A DNA stretch of 17,408 bases from Bipolaris cookei. Its lineage: Eukaryota; Ascomycota; Dothideomycetes; Pleosporales; Pleosporaceae. This document shows positions 8,836 through 17,181 of the stretch, piece after piece; the first letter of the stretch is position 1; each line of letters starts with the position of its first letter. Under the pieces are notes generated by a model that saw only the letters and a program-made list of their open reading frames with translations, was not told the origin of the DNA and did no database searches. The translations under genes were made by a program, and so were the position numbers. The DNA lies in the NCBI GenBank assembly GCA_002286855.1, contig NRSV01000175.1:1-17408 (forward strand). The letters run 5' to 3'.

Positions 8836-9949
8836 TTACTCATCTTCGTTGTGCATATAATCGCTTTGTGTAGCTACCTTAATACAATGAACTTTTGAAC
8901 CCCATAATTGAAAACCCATCAAATCTGACACGATTGTACGTGGTGCGGAGCCTGTAGGTGATTGTTGGACGCCCCGAACGTTTTCTGCTAGGTGATCGAT
9001 AGCATCACTGCCCGCATGTGCCATTAGGACATGAAGTTGAGGCTTGGTAAGTACTCGATGTTTGAGTGGTTGAGCGGAGTACTGAGGTCTGCGTTGATTG
9101 GCTGCAAAAGCTGCGGGTTGAGCTAATTGGATTTGTGGAGGTTGGGTGCGGTGCACGACTAGCCAATGACCTCCTAAACGGGTAAAGCTTGCTACGTCTT
9201 TACAAGAGTTGTTGACAGCTTTGTATAGAACGTTTCTTCCCGAGTCGAAATGAATATTTGATGAGGAGAGACGCGATAGCGAGACCAGGCTAGTGAAGAA
9301 GGACTGAATTAGAGCCACGCGCTTGAGTGTCGTTGTCTTGATGCCATTTGGTGTCGGTAGAGGTAGCTTGACTTCACCCCATGCCTCGATTTTGGTCTCA
9401 GTTCCTCCTGCGAGGACGATGTCGTCATCAGCTGCTGGAGTTTTCCAATTGAATTCCGCAGGGTTGTTGCAGATATGAATATCAGTGGCTGGATCTAACG
9501 TCCATGAGTGGACGAGCGGATATTGTTGAAATGCTTTTTGATTGTTGAACGCAGAAGAAAAAACGACATATGCTTCGTGCAGCGAATGTTCAGCTAGTGG
9601 GTCTCCTGCGTCAATTTCTATCGAATCGGAATCTGACGCTTTGCTATGCTTGCTGCCGTCCCTGGTCTTATACTTCTTAAAGCGTCGGTCCTTGTCCCGA
9701 ATCTTGTTTAGTATCCCACGATTATCCTTAGCCTCGAAGTCAGCAATCTTCTTAGCTTTTTCAGGGTCTCGGGCGAATCCTCTTTGCTGAAGTGTTGTAT
9801 CGATGTACGGGCATTGACCCCAGAAATGACTGTCGCCAGAGAGGCAGTGCTTTGTTGGCTTATTTGCATCGTCTCTTGATCATTTCTTGTTGTTGTATGG
9901 AGACAGCTGGCCATTCATTGTCGCTCCAAAAGCACCTCCATGAATATTT
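8836..9949 (-). pseudogene. Copia zinc knuckle, protease and pre-integrase fragment
   Basis: One minus-strand frame is open from the TGA at 9880-9882 down to the TAA at 8836-8838, and copia-like sequence in the same frame continues above that TGA to about 9949 (IHGGAFGATMNG). It shows KPTKHCLSGDSHFWGQCPYI, a gag zinc knuckle in which the usual second Cys appears replaced by Ser. Next comes a protease-like block, SWTLDPATDIHICNN, with VLAGGTETKIEAWGEVKLP. A pre-integrase-like segment (LMAHAGSDAIDHLAENV) and a short DLMGF...GSKVHCIKV stretch resembling the start of integrase follow. The Cys-rich linker expected between the last two is absent, which suggests an internal deletion. The frame differs from the gag frame upstream, so a frameshift lies near 9950. 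Confidence 0.75.
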
Positions 9950-10706
9950 GCCTTTCTTGAATAGGTGGTACGATGATAGCGTAGGTATTCGGCAAGAATG
10001 GTAGAGAGTTGAGATCGATGAGGAATTGGCTTGCTGCGATCTGAGTTCCAGATTTCCTCAGCTTTGAAGATATCGAGTGAGGCGCTGGCAGCGTATGCAG
10101 CGTCAACTTGCTTGATAGCTCGGATAAGATCCTTGTGTGCTCGAAATCCGTATACCTCAGGTAGATCGAGTTGTTGTGCTCTGCTGTATGCTGTGAGGAA
10201 CTCGTTGCACCAGTCTTCAATATTCGATCGTCGAGCACGTAGGATCTTTGCTGCTTCATAGTCTTTCTGTACTCGATACTCATGTCAGAAGTAGTAGGCG
10301 AAAAGAGATCTTGTAGAGTCTTGATTTGATCGTGGACAGTTACTTTGTCTTTGATATGATACAGTAGTTCCTGTTGTATTTTCTTAATAATGTGTGCTTC
10401 AACTTGTCCTAACTTATCTCGAAGACGCCTGTATTCTTTGATCTCCTTGTAATAGCTACTGCGATCTTGGTTGTACTGCAGTAAGTCTTGTTGAGATGGT
10501 AGAGTTTCAGGTGATCCTTCGTCATTGACCGTAGGCGCTGGCCTGGTAGGCTGAACGGGTTTTTGTAGAGGATTAGGTGGTTGATCAGGATCAATGTATT
10601 CCCAAACGTCTCCTGCTTCGGCAATGCGTCTAACGATAAAGATCCAAAGCTCCCAATTGCTTTGTCCTTGGAGGATAATGTCCGAGCGAACTGTGTGCAT
10701 CGACAT
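9915..10706 (-). pseudogene. Copia gag-like frame, frameshifted at its end
   Basis: The likely start is the ATG at 10704-10706 (MSMHTVRSDII), which gives 263 residues before a TGA at 9915-9917. The opening ILQGQSNWELWIFIVRRIAEAGDVWEYIDP is characteristic of fungal copia gag: substrate-like Trp residues followed by W.YIDP (given here as separate motifs: LQGQSNWELW near residue 12 and DVWEYIDP near residue 31). A proline-rich stretch and a helical central region follow. The last 12 or so codons are out of frame: a neighbouring frame there reads the expected HGGAFGATMNG, so a one-base indel near 9950 separates gag from its zinc knuckle. Confidence 0.75.
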
Positions 10707-10760
10707 TGCAGGATAGGTAGGTAGGTAATCAATTGATTGAAGAAATGTGCGGATTAGGCC

Positions 10761-10770
10761 GGGCTCATAA
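10761..10770 (-). promoter_or_regulatory. Copia primer-binding site (initiator-Met half-tRNA type)
   Basis: The minus strand reads TTATGAGCCC here. This is complementary to the anticodon-arm sequence GGGCUCAUAA expected in an initiator-Met tRNA, and Ty1/copia elements are known to prime on an internal tRNA-iMet fragment. It lies one base inside the presumed LTR end (minus-strand ...TTACA at 10772) and 54 bases ahead of the gag start, as expected. Confidence 0.6.
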
Positions 10771-10771
10771 C

Positions 10772-10942
10772 TGTAAGCAGTTGAGTGTGTGTGAAGTATT
10801 GTGTATTCTGATGTCTTTGATGATAGGAGCAAGTTTAAATATAGCGTTATTAGTCAGTGAGTAAACACGTGACTATACATGGTACTTCTGGGCTTACAGA
10901 TTTTGAAGAGAGAGATGCACCATATTGAAGCATCCTTCCGCG
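10772..10942 (-). repeat. Partial copia 5' LTR
   Basis: The boundary at 10772 is set by the terminal CA (plus-strand TG) next to the primer-binding site. On the minus strand a CTATATTTAAA TATA-like box lies at 10844-10834, and a CACGTG word is at about 10866-10871. The rest of the LTR was displaced by hAT-2: bases 10935-10942 were contiguous with 14112 before that insertion. A second LTR is absent, so length and identity cannot be checked here. Confidence 0.5.
10935..10942. repeat. hAT-2 target-site duplication, left copy
   Basis: CTTCCGCG directly precedes the CAGAG end of hAT-2 and is repeated exactly at 14104-14111. Eight bases is the standard hAT duplication. The reconstructed target contains the palindrome TTCCGCGGAA. 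Confidence 0.95.
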
Positions 10943-11061
10943 CAGAGCTCGCAACAAGCAAGTAACTTGCAAGCCTTGCTTGCTTAACTTGGTACCAAGC
11001 CAAGTCAAGCAAGTCAAGTTCGTCTACATAAAATACCCAAGCAAGTCAAGTTTAGATCCAA

Positions 11062-11088
11062 AACTTGCTTGGTAAACTTGAATAACTT
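11062..11088 (+). repeat. Subterminal inverted repeat of hAT-2, left arm (27 bp)
   Basis: This 27-base block (starts AACTTGCTTGGTAAACTTG) is the exact reverse complement of 13969-13995. It lies 119 bases inside the left end, and its partner lies 108 bases inside the right end. Both arms sit within CAAGCAAGT arrays that probably bind transposase. Confidence 0.9.
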
Positions 11089-11330
11089 GGCAGCCCATGC
11101 GAACTAGCCATATATAGTAATACACAGGCCCGTGAATCTATATTATAATAGGGCTTTAGTGTTGTAGTTATTTGTTTAGCTAAACTTAGTCAGCTTACGT
11201 GTCCTGGCGCGTAGTTATGTGAACTGATAGTGTTCTACTCTATCTACTACAACATCAACATCTACGTTATAGCTCTTATTACTCTTATTGTGACTGTTAC
11301 CATCCTTATCGCTGTAACCCATCGTCTACT

Positions 11331-13850
11331 ATGCCTGCTCAGCACACCGCTAAAGGCACCAAACGCGCGGCAGGACCTGCGGAACAGCCTGCCAAACGCG
11401 TACGCGTTGGCCGTGGCAGTAGCAAAAATACGCAGCAAAGCTCTCAGACAGTATCAGAGATTGATCTAACAGTCGATCTAGCGAGCGAGCTGCCTTGTCG
11501 ACAATCACCGCGCAAAGCCCTGGCCAATGCAGCGACCCAGGCGACCGAACAATACTCTTCTGAGAGCCAATTGCTGTTCCACGCCGTGCTTGAAGAGGCT
11601 ATTATACCACCAGTCGAAGGCTCTAAAGCTGCTACGATAGCCAGCACTGACGACGATAAACGCGATGTAAATAGTTCGTTTGACGAGCGTTTCCTAAACA
11701 ACTTTGACGGCATTGACTGGAGTCTATTATTGCGCTTCTGTAAGCCCCCACGCACGCAGACGCGTCCAAAAAGCTGGATATATAGCTATGGATATCGGGT
11801 GTCACTACGCAGTAACCCTAATGAGATCTACTTCGTCTGCAAATTTTGCCATCAGCGTCGCTCACTCGATGGTATCCTTAAGGTTACACAGTCGACTACG
11901 TCTGCAATAGCTCACCTAAGGCAGGCAAAAGTAGGCCATGGATTTACTAAAGGCGGCTTGAAAGTACTGCCGAATCGAGCGCCTGGCCAGCAATCGCTCG
12001 CGATGGTAGCTGGATCTGGTATAGAAATCAGCCAGGAGGTTGCTAATAAACTAGGCAACTTTAACGTACAGGCCTTCCGCTACGCAGCTGTTACGTGGCT
12101 TGTTGAGAACAACCACCCTCTCTACGAGCTTGAAACACCTGCTTTCCGATCAATGATAAGCTTCGCAAATCCCGAGGCAGAAGATGCGTTATGAAAGAGC
12201 GCTAACAGCGTTAAAGCGTACGCAATACGGCTATATGAGTTTATGATACCTCAGGTTATCGCTGAGCTATCTCAATCTCTTAGCAAGATCCATATAAGTT
12301 TTGACGGGTGGACGGCAAAGGGAGGCAAAAGAGGCTTCTTTGGCATTGTTGCGCACTATGCCAACGCGTCAGGAAGGCTTGTTGACCTGCCTATTGCGCT
12401 GCCGCAGTTGACCGGCGCGCATACTGGCGAACGAATTGCTGATATTGTTGCTCAAACGTTGCAGAAGTTTGAGATATCGTTATCAAAACTAGGTTGTTTT
12501 GTCCTAGATAACGCGTATAGTAACGATACTGCTGTTACCTACCTCGCTGGACAGTATGGCTTTACTGCAGCCTATCATCGCTTACGCTGTGGCCCCCACA
12601 CGCTTAATCTCATCGGCCAGGCAGTCATATTTGGCAAAGACCCAGATTCGTACGACAACGACGCTGAAGAGCATGAGGCGGAGGAGATATTAATGGCAGA
12701 CTGGCGCAAGAACGGTCCATTAGGCGTACTAATAGACGTCATCAACTATATCAATACACCCCAACAGTACGATCTATTCAATCGTTTTCAGCACCTTGCT
12801 AACGCCGAGCTCCCTACAAACGATCAGAATACGATACCTGAGCCAATCAAGCCTGTTGTTACGCGCTGGAACTCGTATTACAGCTGCTTTGAGCGGGCTA
12901 TCAAGCTACAGCACGCGGTTAGCAACTACGCCAACTACCACATCCAGCATACGCGCAACCTTGACGATATCGCGAGGCGCCGGGGCAACAAACTTCCCAA
13001 TGTACCAAGTTGGATGCGATCAAACGGTCTCACTGCTATAGACTAGGCGGTAATATCAGAGTATACAGAGGAATTAAAGCCACTTAAGCAGGCTACTAAG
13101 CAGCTTGAAGGACGCGGTAAATTAGGGCAGTTTGGCGCACTCTACTCAGTAATACCAGTATTTGAAACGCTACTACACGAGCTTGAAGAGCGCGTTAAAT
13201 CATATGAGTACATCAACTACGAGGAGCCAGGTGCTCCTGAGGATCATCTACCAATCAACCTACGCGCAGCCTGGTCAAAAGCCAATGCCTACTACTCCAA
13301 GCTTGATAGCTCGCCGTTCTACTACGCCGCGACAATACTTCATCCCTACTACAAGCGCTATTGTGATCGTAGTTGGCGCTTAAAGCCGGAGTGGCTGCGC
13401 GCCAACGATGCGGCTTTTCAGCAGCTGTGGCAACAGTATAGGCCGCATAGCGCAGTACAGCCAGCTTCGAGGTCGCCACAAAGCGCACTTGAGGATGCGA
13501 TTGCTGCTATAGCTGACGCTGACGATAGCAGCGATGGTGAGGATATTGATGAGTTCCAACGCTGGAAGAAGCTTGAGCCTAAATGGACGCGCGAGCAGTT
13601 CAATCAAGGCTGTGATCCTATTAAGTACTGGATTGAACTACAACCAAAGTATCCCAACTTGGCTAAGTTGGCGCTTGATGTTCTAACGATACCTGCTAGT
13701 AGCTGTGAATGTGAGCGATTCTTCAGCGAGCTTGGGGATCTATTAGAGCCAAAAAGGCGCAAAATAGGATCTCAATTACTAGCAACACTACAGTGTATTC
13801 GAGCTTGGACGCGCTCTGGATTTGAACGCCCAACCCTAGACGTTGCTTAA
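11331..13850 (+). pseudogene. hAT transposase with two nonsense codons (hAT-2)
   Basis: The start ATG is at 11331, and the frame runs 840 codons to TAA 13848-13850, interrupted only by TGA at 12192-12194 (codon 288) and TAG at 13044-13046 (codon 572). A basic N-terminus (KRAAG...AKRVRVGRG) resembles a nuclear localisation signal. A BED-like finger follows (about residues 148-203; CKFC and a later H...H). The catalytic core shows SFDGWTAKGGKRGF (Asp325), VLDNAYSNDTAV (Asp393), CGPHTLNLIGQA and VTRWNSYY. The dimerisation domain (IKYWIELQPKYPNLAKLALD, SSCECERFFSELGDL) holds the conserved Glu795. The TAG could be a former TGG in a TpG context; the TGA could come from TGG or CGA. It belongs to a different hAT subgroup from hAT-1. 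Confidence 0.92.
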
Positions 13851-13968
13851 AAGTTAGAGGTGTCGTATACTGAGACTTTATTAGAGGAAAAGTATAATTT
13901 ATGCAACTGGGAGAGGCCAATATAGTAATTAATGCGTATTTTGTCTTTCAAAATTATTTAAGTTACTC

Positions 13969-13995
13969 AAGTTATTCAAGTTTACCAAGCAAGTT
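13969..13995 (-). repeat. Subterminal inverted repeat of hAT-2, right arm (27 bp)
   Basis: This is the exact reverse complement of 11062-11088. The remainder of the right subterminal region, up to 14095, carries further CAAGCAAGT words. Confidence 0.9.
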
Positions 13996-14103
13996 TTAGC
14001 AATTTTATTCACAGGTCAAGCAAGTTTTTTCTTACTCAAAAATCGTGCCAAGCAAGTCAAGTTGAGCCTGGAAACTTGCTTGACTTGCTTGTTGCGAACT
14101 CTG

Positions 14104-14111
14104 CTTCCGCG
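14104..14111. repeat. hAT-2 target-site duplication, right copy
   Basis: CTTCCGCG, identical to 10935-10942, directly follows the CTCTG terminus of hAT-2. Confidence 0.95.
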
Positions 14112-14305
14112 GAACAAGAAGGCTATCGCAAAGTCAACAAAACGCGCCAAGAGTCTATACGGGCTAGATTGTCCTTTCCAGGGTGGCTACTCAACTTATT
14201 TCCGTACTGATATTTCACTTGTTTTTGTTGAAAGATGGATGCATTGGCTAACTATGATAGTGCGGGAGAGGGAGTATATATAACTGAGTATTCGGTGGCG
14301 GGGCA
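14112..14305 (-). repeat. Probable remainder of the copia LTR displaced by hAT-2
   Basis: Because of the hAT-2 duplication, this sequence was contiguous with 10772-10942. If that piece is an LTR, the minus-strand LTR should start here. A plus-strand ...GGGGCA ending at 14305 gives the TG start expected on the minus strand, which would make an LTR of about 365 bases. That boundary is a guess, and there is no second LTR in the window to compare. A TATATATA word is at about 14275. Confidence 0.3.
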
Positions 14306-14773
14306 CGCTTACCAATGAAGGTCGCCCTACACGACCTTCGCCACCCGCAAGGGTCGCCCTGCACGACCTTCGTCCCCACTATTCTCTAACAGTTTTCAAC
14401 GTAAGCAGTTCAAGAGCGCATGACGTAGCCTCCGTACATACACCAGTCTGAAAATGAGTCTGTGTATGGTGTACATTGTGCGCACATACTGTGAACGGTC
14501 TGTAGGAACTGTATTCCAGCTACCTAGTCCAGATGCTATTTACAGTCAAGATGAAGAAAGAAGGTAAGACGCGAGCGGGGAGCCTATTTTGTTTGGGTTG
14601 GCGCACGGCCCTTACCTTGCCAGAGACGCGACTAGGCTAGCAGCCTAGTCATGTGACTCAGGGCTCAGCCCGTTACACATACCACATACCCCGCAGTTAT
14701 AATAGCTGAATTTATGCCAGCTGCAGAGACTACCTATATTTTACACTTCACATTACTGGCAGTGTGACTATCT
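14306..14773. other. Non-coding stretch with small hairpins
   Basis: I recognise no coding sequence here. It contains the paired hairpin repeats at 14317-14371 and a perfect 9-bp-arm inverted repeat, GACTAGGCT-AGC-AGCCTAGTC, at 14630-14650. I see no RNA gene. Confidence 0.5.
14317..14371 (+). repeat. Two tandem hairpin repeats
   Basis: GAAGGTCG (14317-14324) and CGACCTTC (14332-14339) form an 8-bp stem around CCCTACA. About 31 bases later, AAGGGTCG, CCCTGCA and CGACCTTCG (14349-14372) repeat the same stem-loop with two changes. Confidence 0.7.
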
Positions 14774-14815
14774 GTGAACACTGTCTTGATAATCTTTGCC
14801 CCTCTTTTTCTTTCA

Positions 14816-15076
14816 ATGATGGCCCGAATCACAGATTTGTCCAACGAACTCCTCCTTGATATCACTTACTATCTCACCACCAACACCAACTTCGAGTTTT
14901 TCAGAATAGGTGTAATTTTAGCTGAATATATACAAATCCATCCTAAGAAATCGATTGCAACTAGTGCCAAGTCGTGCAGCCCACGCGCTATAGAGCTAGA
15001 AGCTGGTAAAGTAGTTAGTTTGAACACGTTTCACTCACGAAAACAAAAACACACAGACCATCTAGCTGCTTACTAA
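14816..15076 (+). pseudogene. F-box-like N-terminal fragment
   Basis: From ATG 14816 or 14819 the frame reads MARITDLSNELLLDITYYL, close to the start of fungal F-box proteins (L-P-N-E-L-L-L-x-I-x-x-Y-L pattern, with Ser in place of the usual Pro). After about residue 30 the expected second half of the F-box (a basic/aromatic helix such as CRxxxxL) is not seen, and the frame ends at TAA 15074-15076. That is 12 bases before the Fot/pogo insertion. F-box proteins normally recruit substrates to SCF ubiquitin ligases; this piece is too short and lacks any substrate-binding repeat. It is most likely a decayed gene copy, or chance. Confidence 0.35.
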
Positions 15077-15086
15077 GAGAAGAGCT

Positions 15087-15088
15087 TA
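15087..15088. repeat. TA target duplication of the Fot element, left
   Basis: TA directly precedes the left terminal repeat and is repeated at 16934-16935 after the right one, as expected for Tc1/mariner/pogo insertion. Confidence 0.85.
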
Positions 15089-15160
15089 ACGTGCTCCACC
15101 AGTGAGCTGCGCACCCCAGTAAGCTGCGCATCCCACCAAACTTGACGCGACGCTCTACAC
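15089..15160 (+). repeat. Fot/pogo terminal inverted repeat, left (72 bp)
   Basis: Begins ACGTGCTCCACCAGTGAGCT and matches the reverse complement of 16862-16933 at 70 of 72 positions; both differences are C/T transitions near the middle. Such high identity suggests a fairly recent insertion. Confidence 0.95.
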
Positions 15161-15213
15161 CATTGAGCCACAACGACGTAGTTAAAATAAATAAAACTTA
15201 GATATGTAATTAC

Positions 15214-16851
15214 TTATTTAGCTCTGCATGAAGTCCGAGTATGTCCTTCAACGTGACACTTCGTGCACGTTGGCGGCGCGCGCCGACGTCGCTCACCAGC
15301 CTGGTTCTGGCTATCTCCTATGAGTAACCTTTCTGCCTCTGTAGCAAGCTGCTGAGCCTGCTGTACCTGGAGCACTCCACCAGAAGCAATATATTGAAGT
15401 GGCTGGCTCTGCTTTTGTTGTTGGCGCTGGTTTTCTTAACATAGCTTCTTATTCTTCTCCGCAAGTATCGTTGCTGATTGCATTGCAAGCTGAGCGCTCT
15501 TAGCAAGCTGGCGTATCGCAATGCTTGTTGGACTCTCTGGCTGCCGGCGCAGTCGCTCTTGGAGATAGCGTACCTGCTGCTGAAGCTTTGCTACTGTATG
15601 CGGTGTCTCTGTCTGCGCTGCTGCTTGCGCTACAACATTGTTATCTATAGTTGTCTGTGGTGGAGATGGTGTTCTGGCTACGGTAAGCGACGATAGAACG
15701 CGATCTGGACAAGGAGGGACAAGTCCTGCCGCCCGAAAGCCTGCCTGGATATTCTGCTGCGTGAAAACTATCAGCCGGATCCGTGTATAGGCTGCAAGGA
15801 AGTCTATCTTGTCAACGTGGTAGACCCCATGCCGGGCGAGCTCCTCAACCTCGCGTCCGTACGCGCGCTTAAGAGGAGAGTAGCAGCTCACATCTAGAGG
15901 CTGGAGGAGGTGCGACGTGTGAGGCGGCATACAGAGAGTGATAATCTTGTTCTCGGTGCAGTACTGGTCGAACTCTGGCGTTGCGTGGCTACCATGGCCG
16001 TCTAGAATAAGCAGCCGATAGACTCCAGCTGTACGAGCCGCTGTATGCTGGTTGAAGTGCTTTACCCACTCTATGCCAAGCTGATCAGTCGTCCAGCCGT
16101 TGTCTGAGATGCCGATAGTCCAGTCTGGTGGGAGGTTGCGGTACCAGCTGCTCTGGTGGACCTTGCCAGACAGTATCACGAACGGTGGCAGAGACCAGCC
16201 AGACGCGTTAACGCACTCGATCGCTGTAACCCACTCCCGATTGCCTGGCTGTACGACGACTGCCCGACCAACTCTATCAGAGCTAGTCACGACTTTTGAC
16301 GTTGCAGCGACACCCATCGCGAATCCAGTCTCGTCAAAGTTATAGATATCCTGGTCTAGTATACCGTACGTCTGGCGCGTCTCCCCTACTAGCTTAAACC
16401 ACGCTATAATTACGATAGGATCCTCAGAGTCAGCGCGTTGGCTATTAAGCCTTCTACTCCACTTTGTCTAAAGCTCTGGCTGGCTCTGGATAAAGCGCGA
16501 CACCCAGTTCTTGCCAACAGGTGCTGGAGGTGGATTTTGGCCACGCGCAGTAAGAAGAGTGTCTGCCATACGTCGTACGTCAATGATATGAGGCGGAAAG
16601 CCTCGTCGATCAAGGTCTAGAATCCACTGTACGAGAGACTGCTCTTCAATAGGCGATAGCTTTCGCTTAGCAGAGACTGTCTCTGATCGTGGCTGGACGC
16701 CGTAGAGACGCGTTCGAAGAGTTGATTCTGGCACATCATAAGCTTTCGCAAGAGCGCGGAGAGATTGTTTTTTATTATTATGATAGGAGGCGATAGCAAG
16801 GCTCATTCTACCTTCATGAGAAGTCTGTATAGAGCGTTGTTGTCGTGGCAT
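15214..16851 (-). pseudogene. Fot/pogo transposase with two nonsense codons
   Basis: I start at ATG 16849-16851 (MPRQQRSI); an upstream in-frame ATG lies inside the terminal repeat. The frame spans 546 codons to TAA 15214-15216, broken by TAG at 16468-16470 (codon 128) and TAA at 15436-15438 (codon 472). The N-terminus holds a psq-type helix-turn-helix (SLRALAKAYDVPESTLRTRL) and a CENP-B/Tc5-type segment (LSPIEEQSLVQWI...GFPP). The DDE_1 core shows NFDETGF (Asp173), LDGHGSH (Asp284) and LLQPLDVSCYSPLK (Asp320), a DD35D spacing. A Gln-rich coiled C-terminus ends, beyond the second stop, in a zinc knuckle of the CX2CX4HX4C type (Cys529, Cys532, His537, Cys542). Both stops fit single C-to-T changes of CAG/CAA Gln codons in CpA context. 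Confidence 0.92.
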
Positions 16852-16861
16852 AGTGGTAGTA

Positions 16862-16933
16862 GTGTAGAGCGTCGCGTCAAGTTTGGTGGGGTGCACAGCT
16901 TACTGGGGTGCGCAGCTCACTGGTGGAGCACGT
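16862..16933 (-). repeat. Fot/pogo terminal inverted repeat, right (72 bp)
   Basis: Partner of 15089-15160; ends GGTGGAGCACGT followed by the TA duplication at 16934-16935. Confidence 0.95.
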
Positions 16934-16938
16934 TAGTA

Positions 16939-16956
16939 ATTATTATTATTATTATT
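16939..16956 (-). repeat. (AAT)6 tail of the LINE
   Basis: Six ATT units on the plus strand are AAT repeats on the LINE strand. They sit where the 3' end of the minus-strand LINE is expected, after about 225 bases of 3'UTR. Some LINEs carry such short A/T-rich repeats in place of poly-A. Confidence 0.5.
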
Positions 16957-17181
16957 TTGATTTAACGTCCTTTTTCAGCCCTAGGGCTATATAAGACGTG
17001 CAGACCCAAGGTCCACAAGTATCTACGTGTTTCTATCAATTTAGTGTAGATAGGGGAGGGGGTTATCTAAATAAAGGTGAGGCTCTTAGCCTAGTGTATC
17101 GGAAAGTAGTAGGGGGTCTTGCGGGTAGTAGATAGGGTAAGGTAGGTAGATATAGGGCAGGGTACTAGTACTAGTAGCTCC

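Larger units (their letters stand above)
8836..10942 (-). mobile_element. Truncated Ty1/copia retrotransposon (minus strand)
   Basis: Reading the minus strand from high to low coordinates: an LTR end (10942-10772, continuing beyond the hAT-2 insertion at 14112), a tRNA-type primer-binding site (10770-10761), a gag-like frame, a zinc knuckle, a protease-like segment, a pre-integrase segment and a degenerate start of integrase. Sequence recognisable as copia ends near 8836. There is no reverse transcriptase or RNase H and no second LTR. The truncation abuts the hAT-1 remnant, and frameshifts and a stop show that it is long dead. Confidence 0.8.
10943..14103 (+). mobile_element. Structurally complete hAT transposon hAT-2 (3161 bp)
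   Basis: The ends are CAGAGCTCGCAACAAGCAAG at the left and, on the opposite strand, CAGAGTTCGCAACAAGCAAG at the right: 19 of 20 bases match. An exact 8-bp duplication, CTTCCGCG, flanks the element. Both subterminal regions (about 10958-11090 and 13950-14095) are packed with CAAGCAAGT and CAAGT words in both orientations, including a perfect 27-base inverted pair (11062-11088 with 13969-13995). The single transposase frame inside is broken by two stops. Ends and duplication are intact, so it could still be moved by an enzyme supplied elsewhere. Confidence 0.95.
15089..16933 (-). mobile_element. Structurally complete Fot/pogo-type transposon (1845 bp)
   Basis: It has 72-bp terminal inverted repeats, a TA duplication and one transposase frame on the minus strand filling the interior. 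Size, target site and a CENP-B/psq-type DNA-binding N-terminus with a DDE_1 (DD35D) core are those of the fungal Fot1/pogo group of Tc1/mariner elements. The transposase has two in-frame stops, so this copy is non-autonomous, but its ends are intact. Confidence 0.95.

Noticed and set aside
10958..11100. CRISPR-like or satellite array of CAAGCAAGT words
   Set aside because: The words are irregularly spaced, in both orientations and mirrored at the other end of the element, as in hAT subterminal regions, and this is a eukaryote.
14774..14815. Extended N-terminus of the F-box-like frame from GTG at 14774
   Set aside because: A GTG start is not expected in a fungal nuclear gene; ATG 14816 or 14819 sits directly before the F-box-like segment.
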